From NCBI RefSeq assembly GCF_900460215.1, contig NZ_UHIA01000004.1, positions 1,124,001 through 1,188,000 of the forward strand: DNA of 64,000 nt, given 5' to 3'. Positions within the stretch are counted from its first letter, which is position 1. Each line of letters opens with the position of its first letter. Under the pieces are notes generated by a model. It was not told the DNA's origin. It saw only the letters and a list, made by a program, of their open reading frames with translations, and did no database searches. The position numbers were made by a program, and so were the translations under genes. The stretch is from Suttonella indologenes (GTDB lineage: Bacteria > Pseudomonadota > Gammaproteobacteria > Cardiobacteriales > Cardiobacteriaceae). Below, in pieces: positions 1-8,820 of this stretch.

Positions 1-2
1 CG

Positions 3-1841
3 TTTAGCCCGATTGCGCATTTGCACAGTGTATTAAGCACGCAGGAATGGCGCGAGGCTTATGAAGCGCTATTGCCGGCATTGTCGGAATACGGTGCGGA
101 TATGGCGCAGCATAAGGGCTTGTATGAGGCAATCAAACGCCTGCAATCGGGCGCGGCATTTGCCGGCTTAAATGCAACGCAGCAGAAAATTATTCGTGAT
201 CAGATTGCCGATTTCGAGCGCGGCGGCGTGGCTTTGCCGGATGAGAAAAAAGCGCAATTTAAAGCATTTAGCCTGCGTTTGTCGGAATTGGGAACGGAGT
301 TTTCCAATCATGTTTTAGATGCGACCAATGCTTGGCATTTGCTGCTGAACAATGACGACAGCCGCCTAAGCGGTTTGCCGGCTTCCGCATTGGCTTTGAT
401 GCAATCTTTGGCGCAGCAGCAAGGACAGTCGGGCTATCGTCTGACCTTAGACGCGCCCGTCGTAATTCCCGTATTAAGTTATGCCGAAGACCGCCAATTG
501 CGCGAAACGGTGTATAAAGCCTATAACGCGCGTGCTTCGGAATTAAGCGACGATGCACAGTTCGATAATGCCGCCATCGTTAAAGAAATTTTGCACATCC
601 GTCAGCAATTGGCGCAATTATTGGGCTATGCCGATTTTGCCAGCCTTTCTACCGATGACAATAAAATGGCGGAAACCCCGCAGAAAGTGGCGGATTTCCT
701 GCAGGATTTGCTGCACAAATCTAAGGCGGCGGGGGAGAAAGAAATGCAGGCTTTGCGCGAATTTGCCGCAGAGACGCTGAGCCTTGCCGATTTGCAGCCT
801 TGGGACGTCAGCTATGCGGCGGAAAAATTGCGCCAGCAACGCTATGCTTTGTCGCAAGAAGATTTGCGCCCCTATTTTCCTTTCGGCAAAGTCATGGAAG
901 GCATGTTAGCCATTACGCAGCAACTATTCGGCGTGCGTTTTGCTCGCAATACGCAGCTTAGCGTATGGCATAAAGATGTCAGCGTTTATGATGTACTAGA
1001 TGCGGTGGGACAATTGCAGGCGCGTTTCTATCTCGACCCTTATGCGCGCGAGAAAAAACGCGGCGGTGCATGGATGGACAGCGCCGTATCGCGTTTTCGC
1101 GACGGCGAACAATTGCAATTGCCGGTAGCGCATTTGGTTTGCAATTTCACGCCGCCTGTGGGCGATGCCGATGCCTATATCACACATGATGAAGTGACCA
1201 CCTTATTCCATGAATTCGGGCACGGCCTGCATCATATGCTGACGACAGTCGATGAATACGGCGCTTCGGGTATCAGCGGTGTGGAATGGGACGCGGTGGA
1301 GCAGCCCAGTCAGTTTATGGAAAACTTCTGCTACGACCGCGACTGCCTTGCCATGATGACCGCGCATCAGGAAAGCGGCGCCGCTCTGCCGCAGGAATTG
1401 TTTGAGAAATTGCTGGCGGCAAAAAATTTCCAATCGGCAATGGCAATGTTGCGCCAATTGGAATTTGCAATCTTTGATATGCGCATACACGATAAGAACA
1501 ATCAGGATCAAGAAGTATTGGCGGTACTTAAAGCCGTGCGTCAAGCCGTGAGCGTCACGCCCGATTATCCGAACAACCGCTTCCCCATGCAATTTTCGCA
1601 CATCTTTGCTGGCGGCTATGCGGCAGGCTATTACAGCTACAAATGGGCGGAAGTCTTATCCGCAGACAGCTTTGCCGCTTTTGAAGGAACAGGTGTTTTA
1701 AATGCGCAGACCGGCGCAAAATTCCGTAACGAAATACTGGCGGTGGGTAGCAGTCGCAGCAGCATGGACAGTTTTATCGCTTTCCGCGGGCGCGAACCTA
1801 ATATTGATGCCTTGCTGCGCCATAGCGGTATCGCGCAATAA
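3..1841 (+). CDS. prlC: oligopeptidase A, M3 family metallopeptidase (5' end outside window)
   Basis: Cytosolic zinc oligopeptidase that degrades short peptides, including cleaved signal peptides. The reading frame is open from the first bases of the window (Phe-Ser-Pro-Ile-Ala-His precede the first internal start-like TTG at 21), so the true start lies upstream and roughly 70 residues of the usual ~680 are missing. The zinc-binding HEFGH motif begins at base 1209, followed by GLHHML and the VEQPSQFMEN segment that carries the third ligand. The C-terminal FSHIFAGGYAAGYYSY and FRGREP segments are typical of PrlC/OpdA. A hairpin terminator follows the stop. Family assignment is confident; symbol by resemblance to E. 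coli PrlC. Confidence 0.93.
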   Translation, partial: FSPIAHLHSVLSTQEWREAYEALLPALSEYGADMAQHKGLYEAIKRLQSGAAFAGLNATQQKIIRDQIADFERGGVALPDEKKAQFKAFSLRLSELGTEFSNHVLDATNAWHLLLNNDDSRLSGLPASALALMQSLAQQQGQSGYRLTLDAPVVIPVLSYAEDRQLRETVYKAYNARASELSDDAQFDNAAIVKEILHIRQQLAQLLGYADFASLSTDDNKMAETPQKVADFLQDLLHKSKAAGEKEMQALREFAAETLSLADLQPWDVSYAAEKLRQQRYALSQEDLRPYFPFGKVMEGMLAITQQLFGVRFARNTQLSVWHKDVSVYDVLDAVGQLQARFYLDPYAREKKRGGAWMDSAVSRFRDGEQLQLPVAHLVCNFTPPVGDADAYITHDEVTTLFHEFGHGLHHMLTTVDEYGASGISGVEWDAVEQPSQFMENFCYDRDCLAMMTAHQESGAALPQELFEKLLAAKNFQSAMAMLRQLEFAIFDMRIHDKNNQDQEVLAVLKAVRQAVSVTPDYPNNRFPMQFSHIFAGGYAAGYYSYKWAEVLSADSFAAFEGTGVLNAQTGAKFRNEILAVGSSRSSMDSFIAFRGREPNIDALLRHSGIAQ

Positions 1842-1862
1842 AGGCGATGATTTCTCTTGTCA

Positions 1863-1886
1863 AGCCGTGCCATGCACGGCTTTTTT
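1863..1886 (+). terminator. intrinsic terminator after prlC
   Basis: An 8-bp perfect stem (AGCCGTGC / GCACGGCT) with a 3-nt loop is followed by six T residues. It sits between the convergent ends of prlC and the luciferase-like oxidoreductase gene, whose stop is at 1888. Confidence 0.85.
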
Positions 1887-1887
1887 C

Positions 1888-2871
1888 TTAGAACAGGTTT
1901 TTGAGCAATTGATAAGAGCGATGCTGCAAGTCTTCATCGTAAATATAGCTGACCGCCATGATTTCATCGGCATGAATTTGCGCTTGCAGGGTAGTGATTT
2001 GTGTTTTCACGCTGTCGGGGCTGCCGATCATGCTGCAGGCGGTCATATGTTCGACTTGGTATTGCTGCGCAGGCGTCCATAGCGCGTCCATATTGTCTAT
2101 TGGCGGTGCCAAGGGGCGGCGGCTGTTGGTAAGGACGTTCAGGAAAAATTGCTGCTGCGAGCTGGCAAGATAGGCGGCTTCCGCCTCTGTTTCCGCCACA
2201 ATGGCATTGAGCGCGACAATGAAATAGGGTCGGGCATATTGCGGCGAAGCTTGGAAATGGCGGCGATAAATATCCGCCGCCTGCAAGAGCAGGGCGGGCG
2301 CGAAATGGGCGGCAAAAGCATAGGGCAGCCCTAAGGCGGCGGCAAGATAGGCGCTTTCCGTGCTAGAGCCGAGAATATACAGCGGTACATCAATCCCTGC
2401 CGCAGGGTAGGCGCGCACGCTGTCTTCACTTTGCAGCGGCGAGAAATAATATTGTAATTCGCCAATATCTTGGGCGAAATCATAAGGCTGATGGGAGAAA
2501 TGACGGCGCAAGGCGGCAGCAGTACGCTGATCCGTGCCGGGCGCGCGTCCCAGTCCTAAATCGACGCGTTGCGGATAGAGCGTGGCAAGCGTGCCGTATT
2601 GCTCCGCTACCATAAGCGGACTGTGATTGGGCAGCATGACGCCGCCCGAGCCTATGCGGATGCTTTGGGTCTGCGATAAGACGTGCCCGATGAGCAATTG
2701 CGTGGCGGAGCTGGCAAGATTGGGCGTATTGTGATGTTCGGCAATCCAATAGCGGGTATAGCCCAGCGATTCGGTAAATTGCGCCAGCCGCACTGCGGCA
2801 TCGATGGCTTGTTTGCTGTTTTGTCCTGCGCGCAGCGGCACGAGGTTGAGAAGGCTTAAGGCGGTCGTCAT
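1888..2871 (-). CDS. LLM-class flavin-dependent oxidoreductase (luciferase-like monooxygenase, YhbW-type)
   Basis: Predicted FMN/F420-type flavin oxidoreductase of the bacterial luciferase superfamily; substrate unknown. The protein is about 327 residues and resembles E. coli YhbW along its length: SLLNLVPLRAG near the N-terminus, RYWIAEHHN around residue 46, SGGVMLPNHSPL, then LGLGRAPGTDQRT. I chose the ATG at 2871 because it is preceded by AGGAATAAT and matches the family N-terminus. The frame stays open to 2964, but those extra 31 residues look non-coding. It is convergent with prlC and divergent from the lipoprotein gene. Confidence 0.88.
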   Translation of the reverse strand: MTTALSLLNLVPLRAGQNSKQAIDAAVRLAQFTESLGYTRYWIAEHHNTPNLASSATQLLIGHVLSQTQSIRIGSGGVMLPNHSPLMVAEQYGTLATLYPQRVDLGLGRAPGTDQRTAAALRRHFSHQPYDFAQDIGELQYYFSPLQSEDSVRAYPAAGIDVPLYILGSSTESAYLAAALGLPYAFAAHFAPALLLQAADIYRRHFQASPQYARPYFIVALNAIVAETEAEAAYLASSQQQFFLNVLTNSRRPLAPPIDNMDALWTPAQQYQVEHMTACSMIGSPDSVKTQITTLQAQIHADEIMAVSYIYDEDLQHRSYQLLKNLF

Positions 2872-3083
2872 ATTATTCCTAAAATTATGTTTGCTGATGA
2901 TAGGTGTTGCCGCTAAGTTAGCGCCGATAAGAGGAGAAAGCAAGCGAGAATAAATGTTGCCCAATTTTTTGCTTTATAAATTGGGGCATCAGTTAGAATG
3001 GGCACAAGACGGCTTGCTTAATACGCCATGACAAATCTGTTGTCATCGTAGAAAATAGTCAAAATGAAATAAAGTGAGACATT

Positions 3084-3879
3084 ATGGATAGAAGAAAATT
3101 TATCACACTGAGCTTGTCTTCAGTGGCACTAACCGCCTTGTCGGGTTGTCGTTTGCGTCCCTGTGGTGGCATCAATTGCAGTAGAAAGCCCCTCCCCGCC
3201 ATATTATTCCTATTATTCGCAAACGACATCGCTCAGGATCTTTTATCATGGCGAAACCCTGCTGTTTTTAACGCCGGAATTTCATCTGGTTCATGAATAT
3301 CTGAGAATAGATAACCTTAATCCCGAGCGCAGCGTTGCCTTATCCCAAAAATTATTTGCCGGGCTGCCTGAAAAGCTGTTGGCAAAAGCCTATCTCAAAA
3401 GCGAGTTGAGCGCGGAAGAAATCGCTCTCTTGGATAAAACTATCGAACAATACAATAAACAGCTGGAAGCATTGGACGTCAGCGTTTATACCCGCTATTC
3501 GCCGCCGCTACGCATCATTCCGATGCATTCGATTTTTTGGATATCTTCTTATCCCTCGGTAGATCCTAAGTTCCGCCCGCCGGCATTGCGTAATAAAGAC
3601 GACAGCGTCTATAAATTTTCCTATGCACCGGAAGAGGCGGAAATTTATGCTGCCGGCACTTATCCTGCCGATTTTTTCGACAGTGCAAGAAGCGTGGACT
3701 ACCAACTAGCCAGAGAAATCCACGCACAGGGCGTGAAAAACGAACCGCCGACATCCTATGCTTGGCAAAGTCGCCCCAGTCCGGTCAAAATCGATGAGCG
3801 CGGTCGTGTGAGCCTTAACGGCAAACGCTTCCGCCCCTTAATTATCCGCTCGGCATTTGCGGCTAAAAATACGGATTAA
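3084..3879 (+). pseudogene. Tat-type lipoprotein gene of unknown function, split by a frameshift
   Basis: The first frame (3084-3296) encodes a signal peptide starting MDRRKFI, a twin-arginine-like motif, and ending in an LSGC lipobox at about residue 22; after that the frame becomes low quality and stops at 3296. The downstream frame (open from 3133, stop 3879) continues as a plausible ~240-residue soluble domain rich in Tyr and Pro near its start. It has no signal peptide of its own and no good RBS before its first GTG at 3163. A single-base shift between about 3149 and 3190 would join them. I do not recognise the domain. It may be a real pseudogene or a sequencing error; no homopolymer suggests phase variation. 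Confidence 0.6.
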
Positions 3880-3926
3880 AGCTTCATATAAAAGAGTAGG
3901 GCGCTTAGTCTTAATTAACAGGATTT

Positions 3927-4685
3927 TTATTTTGCATCAGGGGCTAAAAAGCCGTAATTGCGCAAAATATTCTGCCCCTGTTCGGAAAGCACAAATTGCA
4001 CAAAACGTTGCGCCGCTTCGGGCGCTTGACTATTGGCGCTTACCGCAATCGGGTAAGAAAGCGCTTCGTCCAATGGCACTTGAAAGAGCGTCTTGACTTT
4101 ATCTTTCATGATTGCGGCATCCGTGGCATAGACAAATCCCGCTTCCACTTCGCCGCGCGCCACATAATCCAAGGATTGCCGCACGTTCTGCGTGGGAATA
4201 TTACGTTCGCCGATTTTTTCCCATAATCCGGCTTTTTCTAAGGCGGTCTTACTATAAGTGCCGACCGGTACGCTTTCGGGATTCGCAATGGCAATGTGCT
4301 TTATCTCGGCATGTTCGACAAGGGCGGCGAGATCTTGGAGCGCAATATAGCTGTCCTTTGGCGCGATAAGCACAAGAGCGTTTTGTGCAAAATTCGCACG
4401 GCTTTCGGGCTTAATCAGCTGTTCTTTTTCCGCGGTATCCATGCGCAATTGATCGGCGCTGGCGAAAATATCTGCCGGCGCGCCGTTTTGCAATTGCTTG
4501 AGCAAAGCGCCTGAACCGGCAAAATTGAAAAAGACTTTATCTTGTGGATATTGTTCTGTGTACGCCTTGCCGATGTCATTAAAGGCATCGGTCAGACTGG
4601 CGGCGGCGGAGACGGTTAAATCGGCGGCATGAGCGCCGAAGCTAAGCGCGGCACTTAAAGCAAGAAACAAAGATGCGGATTTCAT
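3927..4685 (-). CDS. modA: molybdate ABC transporter periplasmic binding protein
   Basis: Periplasmic molybdate/tungstate receptor that delivers substrate to ModBC. 252 residues with a signal peptide (cleavage after AHA, about residue 20), then the ModA start ADLTVSAAASLTDAF, FNFAGSGALLKQL and GAPADIFASAD. A GAGGTAAAA ribosome site precedes the ATG. The gene lies 10 bp downstream of an amidohydrolase gene, apparently in one operon. modB and modC are about 33 kb away at the end of the molybdopterin operon, so the transporter is encoded at two loci. Confidence 0.94.
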   Translation of the reverse strand: MKSASLFLALSAALSFGAHAADLTVSAAASLTDAFNDIGKAYTEQYPQDKVFFNFAGSGALLKQLQNGAPADIFASADQLRMDTAEKEQLIKPESRANFAQNALVLIAPKDSYIALQDLAALVEHAEIKHIAIANPESVPVGTYSKTALEKAGLWEKIGERNIPTQNVRQSLDYVARGEVEAGFVYATDAAIMKDKVKTLFQVPLDEALSYPIAVSANSQAPEAAQRFVQFVLSEQGQNILRNYGFLAPDAK

Positions 4686-4695
4686 TTTTACCTCA

Positions 4696-5874
4696 TTATG
4701 TCAAAGCAAGACCTGTCGCGGCGTTTTGCATCAGCGCGATCCATAAACTAGCACCGATTGCCAATAATTCGTCATTAAAATCATAGTGCGGATTATGCAA
4801 TGTCGCATCAGGATGATGGCGACCGTTGCCTATCCAAAAATAGGCGCCGGGTTTGTGTTCCAGCATAATGGCGAAATCTTCCGCGGCGGCGCTGGGCGGC
4901 GGATTATGGATAACGTTCTCCGCGCCAAGCAAGCAGCGGCTGATTTCTAAGACATAACGCGCTTGGGCGAGATGGTTGCGCGTGGGCGGATAGCGGCGGT
5001 CATAATGTACTTCCGCCTGCGCGCCCAATGCCTGCGCAATTCCTTGGGCGGTATCACGGATACGGCTTTCCAATAAATCGCGGATTGGCGGACGGAAAGA
5101 ACGCGTACCGCCGCTTAAGCGCACTTGCGCAGGAATGATATTGTACATATCGCCGCCGTGCATTTGGGTTACGCTCAATACCGCTTTATCCGTCGCAGCA
5201 ATATTGCGGCTGACCACAAGCTGCAAGGCGGAAATAATTTGCGCGGCAACCGCAACGCTGTCCACACCCTGCTCGGGATGCGCGCCATGACAGCCGCGTC
5301 CGCGAATATCGATATCGAAGCAATCAAAAGACGCCATGACTTCATCATCATGCACCGCCGCTTTGCCAAGCGGCAAATCCGGCCAATTGTGCATGCCGAA
5401 TACCGCATCGACAGGGAATTGCTCGAACAATCCTTCCGCAATCATGCGTCCGCCGCCGCATTCGTTTTCTTCGGCAGGTTGAAAAATAAACACGGCGGTG
5501 CCGGCAAAATCTCGGTGTTCGCTTAAATATTTGGCAGCGCCCAAGAGCATGGCGGTATGTCCGTCATGCCCGCAGGCATGCATTTTGCCTTTGACGGTCG
5601 AGCAATGGGCAAATTCATTGGCTTCAAGAATATCCAGCGCATCCATATCGGCGCGCAGACCAATCATCGGACCGGCTTGATTACCTTTCAGCACACCAAC
5701 TACGCCAGTTTTCGCCAAGCCTTGATGCGTTTCGATGTCCCAATCGCGCAGCAGCTGCGCCACAATGCCTGAGGTGCGAACTTCTTCATAAGCGGTTTCG
5801 GGATGACGATGGAAATCCTGCCGCCAAGCGCGCATCAATTGATCAATCGCGCTCCCAGATAGAATTGCCTGCAT
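4696..5874 (-). CDS. M20-family amidohydrolase (hippurate hydrolase-like)
   Basis: Cytosolic metallo-aminoacylase or amidohydrolase of peptidase family M20D. It probably removes an acyl group from an N-acyl amino acid, but the substrate cannot be read from sequence. 392 residues. Key motifs: DFHRHPETAYEE near residue 20, GLRADMDALDI, the metal-binding HACGHDGHTAML around residue 100, PAEENECGGGRMIAEG, and a late HNPHYDFND segment with a conserved His. The start at 5874 has an AGAG ribosome site. It is followed closely by modA; the pairing is unexplained. Confidence 0.88.
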   Translation of the reverse strand: MQAILSGSAIDQLMRAWRQDFHRHPETAYEEVRTSGIVAQLLRDWDIETHQGLAKTGVVGVLKGNQAGPMIGLRADMDALDILEANEFAHCSTVKGKMHACGHDGHTAMLLGAAKYLSEHRDFAGTAVFIFQPAEENECGGGRMIAEGLFEQFPVDAVFGMHNWPDLPLGKAAVHDDEVMASFDCFDIDIRGRGCHGAHPEQGVDSVAVAAQIISALQLVVSRNIAATDKAVLSVTQMHGGDMYNIIPAQVRLSGGTRSFRPPIRDLLESRIRDTAQGIAQALGAQAEVHYDRRYPPTRNHLAQARYVLEISRCLLGAENVIHNPPPSAAAEDFAIMLEHKPGAYFWIGNGRHHPDATLHNPHYDFNDELLAIGASLWIALMQNAATGLALT

Positions 5875-6082
5875 AGTAGCTCTTATTCAAAGAAAAAACG
5901 GTATTATACGCCGCGACTTCAGCCTTGCAAGCCGGCAAATTTGCCGCCCAAAGACAAAAAGAAAACCGCTAAACGAGAACGATTTGCAAAACAAATTATT
6001 TTTAGAATGCTTGATGAGCTTTTTAAAGCATGAATTTCTGCTTAAAAACGGACTTAAGGCTTGATAATAAGGGGTTAGCAGT

Positions 6083-6107
6083 ATATAGTACGTTTGTCGT
6101 TCTATAT
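6083..6107. promoter_or_regulatory. 25-bp palindrome, candidate operator of the Rrf2 regulator
   Basis: Two 10-bp arms, ATATAGTACG and CGTTCTATAT, are complementary except at one position and are separated by TTTGT. The palindrome ends 17 bp before the start of the Rrf2-type regulator gene, just before its GGGAGAG ribosome site, where an autoregulatory operator would be expected. Size and dyad symmetry fit Rrf2-family sites. Binding is inferred. Confidence 0.5.
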
Positions 6108-6124
6108 TATTTAGGGAGAGCTGG

Positions 6125-6568
6125 ATGCTGCGCATCACCAAAGAAAGCGAGTACGCTTTTTTGCTTTTGAGCGCCTTGCTCGCCGAAGATGATACCCCGA
6201 AAAGTGCAACGACACTAGCGCAGCTGACAGGGATTGCCGCCCCTATGACCGGTAAAGTACTCAAGCGATTGGTTCGTCATGATATTTTAATTTCTACGCG
6301 CGGTTCGCGCGGAGGCTATGTCTTATCAAGAGCGCCGCATGAGATTTCCGCTTTGCAGGTGGTAGAGGCGATGGAAGGCGTGCCGGAATTGGTCGATTGC
6401 GCCCATCATGCGGTCTCTTGCGCCTTGGCGCAGTATTGCACGGTCAGCCCTTTTTGGCAGCAGCTGAATCAGGAGATCAATCAGATGTTGGCGGGGAAAA
6501 ATTTGGCGGATATGCAGCGCGACGAGCGCCGCCTGCGGCATATGAAAACGCATCCGCATGCGGTTTAA
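6125..6568 (+). CDS. SUF-associated Rrf2-family Fe-S regulator
   Basis: Winged-helix transcription factor of the Rrf2 family, of the type that controls SUF operons in proteobacteria without IscR control. 147 residues: MLRITKESEYAF at the N-terminus, helix-turn-helix around residues 25-60, wing RGSRGGYVLSRAP at about 60-72. Three cysteines in the C-terminal half (DCAHH, VSCAL, QYCTV) are spaced like the Fe-S ligands of IscR-type sensors. The start has a GGGAGAG ribosome site. sufB starts 17 bp downstream of its stop, so it is probably the first gene of the suf operon and senses the pathway's product. Confidence 0.87.
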   Translation: MLRITKESEYAFLLLSALLAEDDTPKSATTLAQLTGIAAPMTGKVLKRLVRHDILISTRGSRGGYVLSRAPHEISALQVVEAMEGVPELVDCAHHAVSCALAQYCTVSPFWQQLNQEINQMLAGKNLADMQRDERRLRHMKTHPHAV

Positions 6569-6585
6569 ACAAGCTAAGGTTAATC

Positions 6586-8031
6586 ATGAGTCAAAATGAA
6601 GAATTGAAACAAATTGCCGCGACTGAATACCAGTTCGGCTTTGAAACCCAGATTGAGCAGGAAACTCTGCCGCCGGGGCTGAATGAGGGGGTTATCCGTC
6701 AGATTTCCGCGATTAAACGCGAGCCGGAATGGCTGTTGGAATGGCGTTTGGCGGCATATCGCACATGGCTGGAAATGGAGGCGCCCGATTGGGGGCATTT
6801 GAATATCGCGCCGATTGATTATCAGGCGGTCTCTTATTATTCCGCGCCCAAATCGAAAAAAGACGGGCCTAAGAGTTTGGACGAGGTCGATCCGGAGTTG
6901 CTGGAGACGTATAAAAAGCTCGGCATTCCTCTGGAAGAGCAGGAAATGCTGGCGGGTGTGGCGGTAGACGCGGTCTTCGATTCGGTTTCCGTTGCCACCA
7001 GTTATAAAGAGCGTTTGGCAAAAGACGGCATTATTTTCTGTTCTTTTTCCGAGGCGGTGCAGGAGCACCCCGAACTGGTCAGACAATATTTAGGCACGGT
7101 GGTTTCGCCGAAGGACAATTATTTTGCCGCCTTAAATGCGGCGGTCTTTACCGACGGTTCCTTTTGCTATATTCCGCAGGGCGTGCGCTGCCCGATGGAA
7201 TTATCCACCTATTTCCGCATCAATGCCGCCAATACGGGGCAATTTGAGCGGACATTGATTGTGGCGGACAAAGGCAGTTATGTCTCTTATTTGGAAGGCT
7301 GCACCGCACCCAAACGCGAAGAACATCAATTACATGCGGCGGTGGTAGAAATTTATGCGCACGAAGACGCGAGCGTGAAATATTCCACCGTGCAGAATTG
7401 GTATCCCGGCGATAAGGACGGCAAAGGCGGAATTTATAATTTCGTGACCAAACGCGGATTGTGTCAGGGCGCGCGGAGCAAGATTTCTTGGACGCAGGTG
7501 GAAACCGGTTCGGCGATTACTTGGAAATATCCTAGCTGCGTCTTGCGCGGCGACGATTCGGTCGGCGAGTTTTATTCGGTGGCATTGGCGCGCGATTATC
7601 AGCAGGCGGACACCGGTTCGAAAATGATTCATATCGGCAAGAACACCAAATCGACGATTATTTCCAAGGGCATTTCTTTAGGTCGCGCGCAAAATGCCTA
7701 CCGCGGTTTGGTACGGATTTTGCCGACGGCGGAAAATGCACGCAATTTCTCGCAATGCGATTCTTTATTAATCGGCAGCGATTGCGGCGCGCATACTTTC
7801 CCCTATTTGATTACGCAAAATCCCAGCGCGCAAGTCGAACATGAGGCGACTACCGCCAAAATCGGCGAAGATCAGATTTTTTATTGCATGCAGCGCGGCT
7901 TATCCGAAGAAGATGCGGTGAGTTTGATTGTGAACGGTTTTTGTAAACAGGTATTTCAGGAATTGCCAATGGAATTTGCGGTGGAAGCGCAACGTCTGAT
8001 TGAGCTGAAATTGGAAGGCAGTGTTGGTTAA
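6586..8031 (+). CDS. sufB: Fe-S cluster assembly scaffold subunit SufB
   Basis: Cytosolic SufBC2D scaffold subunit on which Fe-S clusters are built. The ATG at 6586 follows TAAGGT and gives 481 residues, near the usual ~495. The frame is open much further upstream, overlapping the regulator, but only the region from MSQNEELKQ is SufB-like. Recognisable segments: REPEWLLEWRL, FDSVSVATSYKERL, YIPQGVRCPMELSTYFRIN, EGCTAPKREEHQLHAAVVE, and the C-terminal EHEATTAKIGEDQ. First structural gene of the suf operon. Confidence 0.97.
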   Translation: MSQNEELKQIAATEYQFGFETQIEQETLPPGLNEGVIRQISAIKREPEWLLEWRLAAYRTWLEMEAPDWGHLNIAPIDYQAVSYYSAPKSKKDGPKSLDEVDPELLETYKKLGIPLEEQEMLAGVAVDAVFDSVSVATSYKERLAKDGIIFCSFSEAVQEHPELVRQYLGTVVSPKDNYFAALNAAVFTDGSFCYIPQGVRCPMELSTYFRINAANTGQFERTLIVADKGSYVSYLEGCTAPKREEHQLHAAVVEIYAHEDASVKYSTVQNWYPGDKDGKGGIYNFVTKRGLCQGARSKISWTQVETGSAITWKYPSCVLRGDDSVGEFYSVALARDYQQADTGSKMIHIGKNTKSTIISKGISLGRAQNAYRGLVRILPTAENARNFSQCDSLLIGSDCGAHTFPYLITQNPSAQVEHEATTAKIGEDQIFYCMQRGLSEEDAVSLIVNGFCKQVFQELPMEFAVEAQRLIELKLEGSVG

Positions 8032-8044
8032 GAGTAAGAGAAAA

Positions 8045-8812
8045 ATGTTAAAAATTGAAAATTTACATGTTGAATTAGAAGACGGAAAAAAAATCCTTAA
8101 TGGCATTTCTTTGGAAATTCCTGCCGGAGAGGTGCATGCGATTATGGGTCCCAACGGTTCGGGCAAATCGACTTTGGCAAATGTGCTGGCAGGTCGCGAA
8201 GGCTATGAAGTCACTGAAGGACATATCTGGTATGAAGACAAGGATTTGCTGGCGCTCGACCCTGAAGAACGCGCCCGCGAAGGTTTATTTTTAGCCTTCC
8301 AATATCCGGTGGAAATTCCCGGCGTCAGCAATTTGTACTTCTTGAAATCCGCCTTAAACGCCAAACGCGTGCATCAAGGATTGCCGGAAATCGATGCGAT
8401 GGATTTTCATGCGTTGCTGCAAGAACGCATGAAGCAGGTCAAAATGGGAGAAAATTTCCTCAGCCGCGCCGTGAATGTCGGTTTTTCGGGCGGTGAGAAA
8501 AAACGTAATGAAATCCTGCAAATGGCAGTTTTAGAACCGAAATTGACGGTGCTTGACGAAACCGATTCCGGCTTGGATATCGACGCTTTGCGCGTGGTCG
8601 CGGAAGGCGTGAACGCTTTGCGCGATGCCCGCCGTTCTTTCTTAGTGATTACGCATTATCAGCGTTTATTGGAATACATCGTGCCTGATGTGGTGCATGT
8701 ATTGGTTAACGGCGAGATTGTGCAAAGCGGCGGCAAAGAATTGGCATTGGAGCTGGAAGCGCGCGGTTATCAGGAATACCGCGGCGAAGAAGCAGGCGCA
8801 TCGCGCAATTAG
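8045..8812 (+). CDS. sufC: Fe-S cluster assembly ATPase SufC
   Basis: ABC-type soluble ATPase that drives conformational change of the SufBC2D complex. 255 residues from the ATG at 8045. Walker A GPNGSGKST lies at residues 35-43, the signature is FSGGEKKRNE, and Walker B with the SufC-typical variant is LDETDSGLD. It starts 13 bp after sufB. All catalytic motifs are intact. Confidence 0.97.
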   Translation: MLKIENLHVELEDGKKILNGISLEIPAGEVHAIMGPNGSGKSTLANVLAGREGYEVTEGHIWYEDKDLLALDPEERAREGLFLAFQYPVEIPGVSNLYFLKSALNAKRVHQGLPEIDAMDFHALLQERMKQVKMGENFLSRAVNVGFSGGEKKRNEILQMAVLEPKLTVLDETDSGLDIDALRVVAEGVNALRDARRSFLVITHYQRLLEYIVPDVVHVLVNGEIVQSGGKELALELEARGYQEYRGEEAGASRN

Positions 8813-8820
8813 GAGGCATG

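Noticed and set aside
6397..6585. Extended N-terminus for SufB from 6397
   Set aside because: The extra 63 codons overlap the Rrf2 regulator in another frame and lack SufB similarity; the ATG at 6586 has an RBS and the family N-terminus.
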